NCBI GenBank assembly: GCA_003427395.1
Contig: BFEA01000910.1
Span: 345,891 to 373,617 of the forward strand
Length of the DNA stretch: 27,727 nucleotides
Direction of reading: 5' to 3'
Source: Chara braunii
Taxonomy: Eukaryota; Streptophyta; Charophyceae; Charales; Characeae
The notes under the pieces are model-generated. The model made no database searches. It was not told where the DNA came from and worked only from the letters and a program-made list of their open reading frames with translations. Both the position numbers and the translations under genes were made by a program. This document shows, piece after piece, positions 10,578 to 19,372 of the stretch (the first letter of the stretch is position 1; every line of letters begins with the position of its first letter).

Positions 10578-12460
10578 CTACCTTCGTAGTGACCTTCTTA
10601 CCTCGACACGTTCAGACGTGTGGCCATAGTTGCCACAGTTCATGCGCGTGCCCCTGGCAACTCGTTCCCTCCATACCTCGTAATCTAAACCAAGTTTTAC
10701 CCATGCGGGTGTTCCTTGGTCGCCCTGACCTGTGGACCGTACTACCTTCTTCTTCCTGGTGCCCCTAGCCTTTTCCTTTATAGGCGCCACAACTCCCCCA
10801 TCTGAAGTCTCACTGGCCCTATCATGCTCTGTCTCATCCCCTAGATCTGGGAACTCGTCAATTTCCGTCGTCTGACCATCATGGTCAACAAACATTAACC
10901 GACCCTTCTTCTTCCAGTCCTGGGAAGCTTCTTCCTCCTACCATCTATTGGACCCTGATGCGCACCCAAGCTTTGCCTCTATATCTAAGGCCTTCTTGTT
11001 GAAAGAAGCGAAGTTGTGTTGGTCAACATAGGTCTCATCTACCGGTTTAGTTCTTACCTCTGAAGGCAGACATCTTAGGTAATCCGTAAGGAATACCTGC
11101 TGGTCATAGCGCACACCAGGTGCCACGGGCAGACGTTCTACGGTATCCGTGATCTTGCAAAAATTCTTGTACCTTCTGACACAAAGATTGTTGATCGCGT
11201 CTGTGGCCTTTTGAGCCCCTTCAGGGTCATGCCACCTGTTATACACGGACTGTACGGAAGTCTTCCAATGCCTAGGCCTGGGCCAAGGCATCCAAGTTAT
11301 GACCGTAGCCTTGCTGCTACACTAGACCATTCAACCAGCGGGCTGCTGACCCCTCTAAAAAGGAGGCAGCCACTACAACTTCTTGCTCCGGCCTGGTGAG
11401 CTTGTGCCTCACATATGTGGGCACTGTTCTCACCCAAGTGCCCAGATCTTCATCCTTTTTCCTGTCGCCAGAAAAAGGTTTAGGACTCAGCAATGGGATC
11501 TTTGGCATCCACTGCATGGGCTGCATTGGCCCAGGAGATTGCTGCAGTGGCTGCATAGCCACTGAGACAGGTTGCTGCGCACTAACCTGAGCTTGCACTG
11601 ATGATGGGACTGTAGAAACCACCGTCGTAGATGGTAAGGTTGAAGTTCTAAGGACCGGACCACTAACTACCGGTTGCCCGCCTGAGAGAGGCATGCCATA
11701 CATAGGCGAGATGGTTTGCCCTATCGGCGAGCGTCACTGAAGGACCCGCAACTAAAGGGGGAACTATAGAGAAGTAGGGCTGCCTCATGACTAGACGAGG
11801 CACCTGAAGTGCAGCCAGAATCCGTTTCTGGTCCATCAATAGTTCAGCCAACAGTTTTTGTTGAACTACTTGTGTTTCTGCCACACAAAGTAGCGAGTTG
11901 CGCAACGACCAATCAACAGGATTTAACGTAGCATCATCTAGTTCTTCTAGTCTTCTTAGCTCCTGCAACCTAGTACCTACTCTGACTTTTCTCAATCTAG
12001 CTTTTTCTCTTCTCTCTTCTACTTCTCTCAATTGTCGCTGCAACTCATCATGAAGAGCTTCTGCTTGGAGAATCTCATAATCCTCTCGTGTGAGTGACAT
12101 CTGTTGGCTGACTTGTGAGCCAACAGATTGACTAATAAAACTCTGAGAGATACCCTGACTGACACTTGACGAAGAGGCATGCGACTAGGCCTGTCACATT
12201 AAAGAGGAAGTAGCCATCGTGACCTCAACCTGAACTCTAGTGTCCGCTAGTCTTGCTGCTGCAAGTGTCTGTTCGACGTTGGTTGCCGCTGACCTCACCC
12301 TCTCTAATATCGTCCTTTCCCTGGATTCCCTTCGGAACCGTCTTTCCTCTCCCTGGGCTAACTCCAAGAAGGTAATCGGTTGACTGAGTGCAGTTCTACG
12401 AGTCACTCTAAGATGTTCCACTACTCGTTCCTCCTCCTCACTACCGCCTGCATCACTCAT
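10578..12460 (-). pseudogene. Element 1 gag (coiled coil, capsid, degenerate zinc knuckle)
   Basis: Structural particle protein. ATG at 12460 opens an acidic then Arg/Glu-rich segment (MSDAGGSEEEERVV). The frame continues through TGA (12194-12196) and TAG (12185-12187) into a strongly coiled-coil region (LHDELQRQLREVEERREKA), followed by a Gln/Pro/Ser-rich linker. The retrotransposon Gag core follows: PKPFSGDRKKDEDLGTWV, FLEGSAARWLNGLV and YNRWHDPEGAQKATDAINNL. Frameshifts lie near 11690 and 11255, and TAG at 11317-11319, 11272-11274 and 10938-10940. The C-terminus is basic with a broken knuckle (MNCGNYGHTSERV): of the expected C-x2-C-x4-H-x4-C only one Cys and the His remain. The N-terminal coiled-coil extension is longer than in minimal Ty3 Gags. 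Confidence 0.85.
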
Positions 12461-13727
12461 GAGTTACAGTGTGTGTGATCTAGCTAGAGTCCACACTTAA
12501 TCCTACCTCAGCATGACACACAACTGGGTATGAATCATCAATTAATTTCGGTCAACCTAAAGAGAAGTAGTCAAGCGGTAACCAACAATCAATGCCAGGT
12601 CCTACAGGTAAGTTCACTTCTATTTTTAGATTACTCTTACACAGAATGCAATGCAGCAAGGAAAAGAAGTAATGTATCTGCAGTTGTATGTCGGTTGTTA
12701 ACAAGTCCGTAACAACTAAATAATCAAAAATAAAAATAATCTACTTGTTGAGATGCATGTTGGATGACAGCTTGTCTAATTAGTACCACCGCAAACAGTT
12801 ACGGGAATCCAACCCTTTCCCTGTATCCCTCTCGAGTAATCACTTTGTGTCAATGCCCTGAGCATCTAGTTGAGCAACGTGTCTGAAGGTGTGCAATTCG
12901 GCCCACCCCTGTGCCCCAAGTCTATGCCGAACCTTCCAGCCCCTACACCTTATTTATCCTCGCATGCAACGAGTCTTACACCCGGTTTGATCTGGCTGAT
13001 CAAGAAGTATTTTAAGGACAGCCCCCACGGTCCTTAGGAATTCTTTAACGTCGCAATCAGGACGACGATCACAGCCAAAGTCAACACCGAGTCCCCGCCA
13101 GAAATATTTAAAGACGGTCCGGTAAGCGTTTGTTCAAAGGGCTTGCATGCCCTGCATGACCTCTATTGCGCAGCAGAAGAACCAAGGACTTGTGACAAAG
13201 CATGTGTGGACTAGTCCCAGCGGGTTGGCATGGTGGCAGTGACCCGAGTGCTTCGTCCAGGGCCCTTTAGAGGCATCACCCGTCTCCCACCAGCTTGCTG
13301 CCCAGGAAGAATGTCGACTCTTAAGGTTGAGCGCTCACGACACCTCACATTGAGAGGACTCTCAAGACGAAACTCACTTCCTCATGGTAAGATGTAATGG
13401 AGAGGGTAGATAAGGAAGAGAGCAACGTACCTCATAATGTTGCCCCCGACCACAAATTTCTCACCGACAACCTGATGTGCATTTATGATGACCGGTCTTT
13501 GCCTCGGCACAACCAACAATAGAATGCAGTTCCACCTCGGCTTAAATGCCACATCAGCAAGCTCTCATCATCCAGCGTACACCCCTAATGTCACCACATA
13601 GCTTCCTGGCGCGCCCACACGACCCTGGGCCACCTCACGTTCCACGCCCAAGCCTTATCACTGCCCCACACCTCATGCGAAGCACCGAACAACTATTGTG
13701 AAGAACCAATGAGCGCAGTTCGAACCA
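12461..13727 (-). other. Element 1 untranslated leader
   Basis: About 1.27 kb between PBS and gag ATG. No recognisable coding sequence, no tandem repeat and no ACGT motif array of the kind seen in the other two elements. It would contain dimerisation and packaging signals, but none can be pointed to from sequence alone. Confidence 0.7.
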
Positions 13728-13739
13728 GCTCTCATACCA
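13728..13739 (-). other. Primer-binding site of element 1 (tRNA-iMet type)
   Basis: The minus strand reads TGGTATGAGAGC, three bases (ATT) after the end of the 5' LTR. It matches the plant initiator-Met PBS TGGTATCAGAGC at 11 of 12 positions. The ATT spacer is the same as in element 2, which fits a related priming mode. Confidence 0.9.
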
Positions 13740-14075
13740 AATTGCAAGGGAAATGAGCAATAGCGAGATGACAATGTCCAGCATGCACAATCACATTGAA
13801 GGCCAGATAGTATCACAGTGTCCAGAAAGCAGAAATGCACCAATATAACACCAAAGAAGATTTGTAACTCTGAAAACCAATGTCAATGAGAGCTTGCTCT
13901 CGCCACCACCAACATGAGTGTCCAGGCCCTATCTTCCTACTTGGTGCTCGGCGCCCAGCCTACCATCTATTCTCTGCCTACTAATTGACAATGCAACTGT
14001 TGACGTCAGCAGCCGCCGAAGTACCTGAAGATGTCGCCCATGCAGACAATCGCCAATACCAGGTATGTGCCCTCA

Positions 14076-14137
<62 letters not shown>
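14076..14137. repeat. (ATC)n microsatellite in the 5' LTR
   Basis: About 20 uninterrupted ATC units. It gives runs of His, Ser or Ile in the three plus frames, which explains the odd poly-His open frames here. It directly precedes the duplicated segment and the N at 14207, so it probably caused the assembly break. Confidence 0.95.
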
Positions 14138-14138
<1 letters not shown>

Positions 14139-14285
14139 TCTCTCTCTCTCCCTCGTCTTACTCCCACGTCTTCCCTTTGTACACCCGAAGACCACCCCTG
14201 CGCCTCNTCATCATCCTTCTCTCTCTCTCCCTCGTCTTACTCCCACGTCTTCCCTTTGTACACCCGAAGACCACCCCTGCGCCTC
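14129..14285. other. Assembly junction: 78-bp exact duplication around a single N
   Basis: 14129-14206 and 14208-14285 are identical and separated by N at 14207. The other LTR has only one copy. This is the signature of two contig ends joined without collapsing their overlap, not a biological duplication. Confidence 0.93.
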
Positions 14286-14860
14286 ACTGCACAACCAAGC
14301 CCGACCAGCTATGGAGGCTGGGCTATGGCGCTGCCCTTAGCAGCGCTCTGCTCCCTGCACGACCGCACGCGCTGGCACCTCGCCTCTCAGCGCCAGCAGA
14401 GCCCACGAGCGTCCGCTCCAGCAGTGCTGCTGCTAGCATGCGAGTGCCTGAATGAGCGGCCAGGCAGTGAGCTCTTTCCTATATGGAAAAGAGCTGGCCT
14501 GCCTTCGCAGCCTGGCTGCCCTGAGCCGGGGCCCAGAAGCTTCCGGTAGGCCCCAGGATGCTGCGCCTCTGGTGCAGCTACTGGGCCTCATTCGGTTGTG
14601 CCTTCCAACTGTCTGTGTATGAGGCTGCGAATCTCGCCCAGGGCCTGCGCTTTCGGAAAAGCCTAGAAGGCCTGTCAATTTTTTTCTCGCTGCTCGGCCT
14701 GTGTTTCCTTCAACCAACTGGCGCGGCGAAACTGCCTGGACCCCAAATGCGAAATTGACTGCCGAGGGCTTCTCGTGATTTGGTAGGCCCGCCTTCACTT
14801 AGGGCGGGCGCAGATGTATCAGGGGCCCCCTTAGGCCTGCCGAGGACCCAGATCCTCGCA

Positions 14861-14864
14861 CATG
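14861..14864. repeat. Target-site duplication CATG, right copy, element 1
   Basis: CATG directly follows the LTR end at 14860 and matches 5726-5729. Together they bracket element 1. Confidence 0.75.
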
Positions 14865-15600
14865 CAACGAACGGATTGTTGGGATACTCCGATTCCAGGC
14901 GCTTGTGTATCATGCCGTGGAGTCCTTCAGACAGGTTATCCAATTGAACCCAGAAGTGCTCCCACAACATGTTTTGCGGGTGTCGTGTCACCTCTCCTTG
15001 CGGCACCTTCGATGGTTTCCATCCTCTGATGGTGACCACTGATCCCTTACAGTTGAGGGAATCCAACGATTTAGGTACTCCTCGATGCAGAGCACCATAA
15101 TCATGTTTCTTCCTCCCTTGTAAAGTGATATGTTCGGCTCCGTTCCTAGGAGGGTCTGCAAGGCCCTGAGTCAATCGAGCACCCAAGCGCGTTTGTCGTT
15201 GGGGGAGAGTTCCTTGCTCTTATGGGGGAAGTTGAAGAGCACCACATGATTTTCGTAGAGGGCATTTACTTCTTCCATGTCCAATTTGGGATTCCCAGAC
15301 GTTGACCTCCATCTCCTGTCCGTCGTCGATGCGCAGCTTCCCCTTGAGTACTTTGACTTGTGACTTAATCCGTGTCCTGTTGATCAGGAAGTCAAGTGCC
15401 CGCTGACCTAGTTTGGTTGGGGGTTGGTCGACTTCCTGGTTGCTGCTGGCCAGATTGATGGATGACCTAGCTCCAGCAGGCGCTGAATCTGGTGTGGACG
15501 GTGCCTGTTGGTTTGCCGGGGCTGAAGAATGGTGGGTTCCCACCACATCAACATAGGGGATCTCCACGTCGGTCTTCGTCATTGCCTCCGATGTTGCCAT
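14861..15600 (-). pseudogene. LINE ORF1 pseudogene, 5' half
   Basis: N-terminal half of the LINE ORF1 cut off from 3862-5729 by element 1. ATG at 15598-15600 begins MATSEAMTKTDVEIPYVD; an upstream extension in the same frame is possible but its composition looks like 5' UTR. A Pro/Ala/Ser/Gln-rich, probably disordered, region comes first, then RALDFLINRTRIKSQVKVLKG. Two frameshifts follow, near 15280 and 15190. Continuing in the shifted frames are HVVLFNFPHKSKELSPN and EHFWVQLDNLSEGLHGMI, then EYPNNPFVA just before the junction. The WVQLDNL segment resembles the DUF4283-type domain of plant LINE ORF1 proteins, a tentative match. Expected role: RNA binding and particle formation. Confidence 0.65.
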
Positions 15601-16265
15601 GGTGTGTGTGCCCGTTGATTCCTTGTTGAGTCTCTGCCGACTCGGTGGTCTTCCTGCGTTGCGCTCCCTTTCATTGTTTGTGATCTCGTGCGTGCATGGT
15701 AGCTTCCTCTCCTCGTCTCGCCGCTGGCTTGCTGGCACCCTATGTGCAATGCGTTCTCCTTTTTCACGATTTTTTATTTTAATTTTCAGCTTTTGCTGCA
15801 CTGGCACCTCACCCGTGCGACCTTTGGTTTCACGTTTTTAATTTTCCAATATTTTATACGAACTTTGTGTGCCTCGACGCTATCGTCGATGTCAATAGCG
15901 GGGTCCGACGTGGCACGTTGCCACGTGGGCGCTGCCTGTGTGTTCTCCGGTGGTGGGTGCCTTGCCTGGTGATGCACTGCGCTGGCGCTCCGCGCGCCCT
16001 CTATTTTCACAATTTTTATTTTTTTAATTTTGTGTAAAGTTTTTTTGCGTTTTGCCACTATCGTCGTTGTCATCAGCGGGGTCCGACGTGGCATATTTGC
16101 ATGTGCGCGCTGCTCTTGTGCCGTCTGCTTGCCTCTGGGGTCTTTCTCCCTCTGCGGCGGCTATGGCGGGGCATGGTCGGCAGCCTCGCTTCTCGGCTCG
16201 CTGGTTTAATGGAACTGCATTAGCGCTAACCCGATGGCGCTACCGTACTGTAGCTTCTTAGCTTT
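15601..16265 (-). promoter_or_regulatory. Probable LINE 5' UTR with a 178-bp repeated module
   Basis: Lies upstream of ORF1 in the LINE sense. A diverged module is present twice: the shared GCGGGGTCCGACGTGGCA word begins at 15898 and 16076, preceded in both copies by a T-rich stretch and a CTATCGTCG word. An extra T-rich stretch near 15760 may be a remnant of a third copy. Repeated 5' monomers that carry promoter activity are known in some L1 families, so a promoter role is a reasonable inference. The 5' end of the LINE is not defined. Confidence 0.5.
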
Positions 16266-16269
16266 TTCA

Positions 16270-17028
16270 GATCGAGTTGCCATCTGTTAGTTGTTGTTTC
16301 CTGTTATTTTTGGAGTGGGATCATGCTGTAGTGGTGGGCGCTCGTGGCAGAGATCTTTTTCTTGGTGGTGGGTGATCCATTGAGTGGGAGCATCATTTCG
16401 ATGTTCAGCGAGAGATCCTGTGTAGGAGAGAAGGAGACATGGTTGTGGCAGTAGAGATTGTAGAACATGAAGTCTGCATTGAACTCTGATCCGTACTTTT
16501 GATAGCAGCGAGAGACAGGGGTTGCACTGTGGGAAGTGACACTGAAATTCACCTGGTGCATGCGTGAACAAGTTGTGTTGGCCTAAAATCTCGAAATTGC
16601 AAGTATGTGAGACGTGGGGACCGACCCACCATAGCTACATCATCCATAATTTCATGTACGTGAAATATTTGGCCATTGAAGATTCTGCAAATTGCTTGTG
16701 GGCCTGGTGTAACGTGTCTGTTGAAGAAGACAGTCACAAAGATATAGAAAAATGGTGAATTAACCCGAGTGATAAGAAACTCTGAGTAAATTTTTGACAG
16801 AAGTTAGCCAGTTGACTATCGATTTGTTCAGTGATTGTTTTTTTGTTGTGCAATAGCAGAAACCAAACTTGGATCAACTGATTTCAACAACTCTTGTTCA
16901 TATTTAAGAATTTGAGAAATCTGAATTTGATCTGAATAACCTTTGATTTTCATGTATTTGGGGTGATCACCATATCTGCCTGCACGCTCACACGGCCTGG
17001 ATGATGTATGGGTAAATGTCTCCATGCA
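16270..17028 (+). mobile_element. Probable LTR of a third, plus-strand retrotransposon
   Basis: Inferred from the perfect PBS that follows at 17034. The sequence ends in CATGCA at 17028, a suitable LTR end, leaving a five-base spacer. The start is unknown; TGTTAG at 16285 is a candidate. No second LTR copy is in the window, so this cannot be confirmed here. On the minus strand the same stretch holds short open frames, including one at 16304-16561 with no recognisable domain; these are probably chance. Confidence 0.45.
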
Positions 17029-17033
17029 AAAAC

Positions 17034-17045
17034 TGGTATCAGAGC
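17034..17045 (+). other. Primer-binding site of the third element (tRNA-iMet)
   Basis: TGGTATCAGAGC, an exact match to the plant initiator-Met PBS, on the plus strand. It is opposite in orientation to the PBSs of elements 1 and 2 and so marks an independent LTR element. Confidence 0.75.
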
Positions 17046-17072
17046 AATCCCATCATCGAAGTCGATTTGTCT

Positions 17073-17284
17073 TTGACATCAACGAAAATTTGAAATGAAG
17101 GTTGACGTCATCGAAAATTTGAGGGTTAACGTCAACGAAAATTCTTAGTGGGAGTGTTGACATCAACGAAATTTTGAAGTGAGGGTTGACGTCAACAAAA
17201 TTTCGAAGTGGGAGTGCCAACATCAACAAAATTCGGAGTGAGGGTTGATGTCAACAACAATTCGAGGATGTAGTTGACATCAAC
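17073..17284 (+). repeat. Eight-unit array of TTGACRTCAAC in the third element's leader
   Basis: Eleven-base cores start at 17073, 17102, 17126, 17157, 17186, 17217, 17245 and 17274, spaced 24 to 31 bp and separated by GAAAATTTGAAGTGAGGG-like sequence. The unit at 17186 sits in a perfect 12-bp palindrome, GTTGACGTCAAC, which contains TGACGTCA, the classic CRE/bZIP site. Some units carry ACATCA or AACATC variants. Confidence 0.9.
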
Positions 17285-17850
17285 AGAACTTAGAAGTGCA
17301 GCGCGATCAGATTGGAAGGGAAAAAAAAGAGAAAAAAAGGAGTCAATGAGCAGCGGAAACGGGGTTTGGTGGCAGGAAGAGCCGACCCGGTGGAGGAGGA
17401 TGCTAAATGTGGCACCGCAGTATTATGCTGACATGGCATTTGTGATTACTGCCAGATGCTGACCTGGCAAAGCAGCATGGAGATAAGGGAGTACATGTGG
17501 CAGTGGATGCTGACGTGGCGCTGTGGTGGTGGTGCTGATGTGGACAGCGTATGTGGCTTGTTCCTATGGACAGCCGGCATGGATTGCTGACGTGAAGAGT
17601 TGACGTGTCACTGCTGATGTGGCATGTGCTGGCGTGGTGAGCATCCAAAGGCTGGCAAATTTGGAAATCGGGCCAGTAGGCATGGAGTATTGGCCATTTG
17701 TGGCCTGAGTAGCGGCAGCGAGCGCAAGGCTGAAGACCCCCGAGGGAGTGCTTCTACCATTGCCCACGCCTGGATACTCGCTGGATGCGCATCATGAGTT
17801 TGTGTTGTTGAGACTATTGAGTCTGTTGAGTTGATCAGTCTGTTGCATAG
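17285..17850 (+). other. Leader remnant of the third element with scattered GCTGAYRTGGC words
   Basis: No credible coding region. A purine-rich patch (about 17315-17345) is followed by repeated GCTGACATGGC, GCTGACCTGGC, GCTGACGTGGC and GCTGATGTGGC words between 17427 and 17640. In this orientation the words match those in the leader of element 2 read in its own sense. No gag or pol motif follows before element 2 begins at 18579, so the element is truncated or rearranged. Confidence 0.5.
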
Positions 17851-17855
17851 TTGCA

Positions 17856-17871
17856 GCGCACTTCGGTGCGC
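17856..17871. other. Perfect hairpin GCGCAC-TTCG-GTGCGC
   Basis: Six-base perfect stem closing a C(TTCG)G loop. As RNA this would be the very stable cUUCGg tetraloop. Function unknown. It lies just upstream of the CACCGCA repeat. Confidence 0.7.
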
Positions 17872-17894
17872 GGATTTCCGCATGAGTCGAGCAC

Positions 17895-17957
17895 TGTGCG
17901 CACCACACCGCACACCGCACTGCACACCGCACCGCACACCGCACAGCACACCGCACC
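17895..17957. repeat. CACCGCA-type low-complexity repeat
   Basis: About eight imperfect copies of ACACCGC/CACCGCA with occasional CTGCA or CAGCA variants. Simple-sequence repeat, no coding value. Confidence 0.85.
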
Positions 17958-18578
17958 AGAAAAATTAAGGTCGGCGGGGAAAAAATGTAGTTGGGGTTTC
18001 ATAATCTCTAAGCCCCCCCCCCAGCAAAAATGTTCAACTCACCGCGCGAGTTTGGAAACTTGCCTGCTCACCAGGCCCAACGTGTTTTTTTGGGTAAGGG
18101 CTGCTGAATTTGGAATTTCATAGGCCCCTCGCCCAAAAAATTTGAAATGGCGGATCTTGAAAATAGGGCTCATTCCAGTTTTTTTTCCTTAGGCCGGGTG
18201 TGGAAACTGCCCTTCCCCCTCCCTTCTGCAAGGCCCACACCGTGGTGGAAGAAATCTGCGGGAAGGGTGTAGTAGCCCAATAGCGACCTGCCCCACAGTG
18301 CTTCGCAGAAGTCACGAGATATGTTTGGCAAGGCCAGCCGGCCACAAATATATGTTGAAGATTGACATTCAGGTCGGCATGTCAGCAGTTTTGGGTTAGG
18401 ATGAAGATGCCTGTAGCTCTCTCGTTTTTTACTTTTTGTTTTCTTATGAATATGTACAGTGGCCCAAGGGGCCTCGCTCCACTACCCACCACATGCACAA
18501 AAGACAGGATATGGCGGTGTATGGTTCCATGTTTTAGCAGATGATTCATTCTAATGTTATACATTTGGTGAGTGGTGG
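17958..18578. other. Unassigned stretch between the third element and element 2
   Basis: No gene recognised. It contains a run of ten C at about 18013-18022 and two loosely related pieces (around 18050-18090 and 18200-18245) sharing TGGAAACT-GCC and AGGCCCA words. It may be the decayed internal region of the third element or older flank. Element 2 begins at 18579. Confidence 0.5.
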
Positions 18579-18844
18579 TGCAATGAACCCAGACTGGAAG
18601 TACAAGTAGACTCAGATCTACACAATGTCTCCAGTGCTCGTGAAAGTGATATGTGATACAATTTCTCGTTACCAAATACACAAAGAGAGTAGAGGGGGAA
18701 TAGACAGATGAGAGGGTGGAAGAGATAATCAGTGACCACAAAAGAGTAGCCCAATCATTACCCACTCCTTCTCCGGGCTTCCTCTCACCTCCACATCATC
18801 AATCAATGTCCAGTAACAAGTCTGACAAGTCCTAATCACATAAG

Positions 18845-18860
18845 AGTGCCACGTGGCACT
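18845..18860. promoter_or_regulatory. 16-bp palindrome with G-box core in 3' LTR
   Basis: AGTGCCACGTGGCACT is a perfect inverted repeat centred on CACGTG, a plant G-box bound by bZIP and bHLH factors. The 5' LTR keeps the inner 12 bp, TGCCACGTGGCA, at 26556-26567. A regulatory role is inferred from the motif only. Confidence 0.6.
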
Positions 18861-19002
18861 GTCATCTCGTGGAGACAATGAAGACAAATAACAGTGCAGG
18901 GTATCGACGTCAACCTCAGGTGAGTACCACTCCCAATCATCCACAGATCCCGATCTCCCTCCTTGTCGCAACCAGTCACCTCATCTAGACAGCATGGCCC
19001 GT

Positions 19003-19240
19003 GCCACATCAGCAGTAGAGAGAGGTGGCATGCGTCACATCAGCAATGAAGACAGATGGCCTGCGCCACATCAGCAATGTAGATAGGTGGCATGCGCCAC
19101 ATCAGCAATGAAGACAGATGGCCTGCGCCACAACAGCAATGTAGACAGGTGGCATGTGCCACATCAGCAATGAAGACAGATGGCCTGCGCCACATCAGCA
19201 ATGAAGATAGGTGGCACGTGCCACATCAGCAGAGGCTGGC
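19003..19240. repeat. 31-bp x 8 tandem array, 3' LTR of element 2
   Basis: Units begin at 19003, 19034, 19065, 19096, 19127, 19158, 19189 and 19220, exactly 31 bp apart. Each starts with GCCACATCAGC or a one-base variant, followed by AATGAAGACAGATGGC-like or AATGTAGACAGGTGGC-like sequence; the two types often alternate, suggesting a 62-bp ancestral dimer. Confidence 0.97.
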
Positions 19241-19309
19241 GCTTAGCAGAGAAGGCGCCAGCATGCTGCCACAGTCCCTCGTCGCCGTCCACCGTACCAG
19301 CGCACAGCC

Positions 19310-19372
19310 AGCGTCAAGCCAGCGTCTTGCCAGCGTCCAGCCAGCGTCGGGCCAGCGTCAAGTCTGCGTCGA
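19310..19372. repeat. 11-bp GCCAGCGTC-type tandem repeat in LTR
   Basis: About six imperfect 11-bp units, GCCAGCGTCAA and relatives. The homologous array in the other LTR lies at about 27016-27080 and is more diverged. Confidence 0.9.

Larger units (their letters stand above)
5730..14860 (-). mobile_element. Ty3/gypsy LTR retrotransposon, element 1 (complete structure, dead coding)
   Basis: Structurally complete LTR retrotransposon on the minus strand, about 9.1 kb. The 5' LTR is 13743-14860, PBS 13728-13739, gag about 12460-10578, protease about 10492-9890, RT and RNase H about 9720-8101, integrase and chromodomain-like tail 8100-6780, PPT 6741-6754, and 3' LTR 5730-6740. The order protease-RT-RNase H-integrase is the Ty3/gypsy order. 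LTRs start TGCGAGG and end CTTGCA in the element sense. By eye the LTRs differ by roughly 5 percent over the first 345 bp plus an 8-bp indel, so the insertion is old. It interrupts the LINE ORF1. Confidence 0.95.
13743..14860 (-). repeat. 5' LTR of element 1 (contains assembly gap)
   Basis: 1118 bp as assembled. Removing the artefactual 78-bp duplication and the N leaves about 1039 bp, close to the 1011 bp of its partner. It ends in the element sense with CCCTTGCA followed by ATT and the PBS. An ATC microsatellite at about 14076-14137 has about 20 units versus about 8 in the 3' LTR. Both LTRs share TG...CA ends. Confidence 0.95.

Noticed and set aside
13985-14549. Plus-strand open frames with long poly-His, poly-Ser or poly-Ile runs (also 5980-6317)
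   Set aside because: They are three frames of the same ATC microsatellite inside the LTRs of element 1, further confused by the N and the 78-bp artefact.
16287-16737. Minus-strand open frames of 60-94 codons, one containing NADFMFYNLYCHNHVSF
   Set aside because: They looked protein-like, but no family is recognised, they overlap in conflicting frames, and the region is better explained as an LTR before the PBS at 17034.
19003-19240. Possible CRISPR array
   Set aside because: Units are contiguous and similar throughout, without unique spacers, and lie in an LTR of a eukaryotic retrotransposon; the same holds for 26713-26950.
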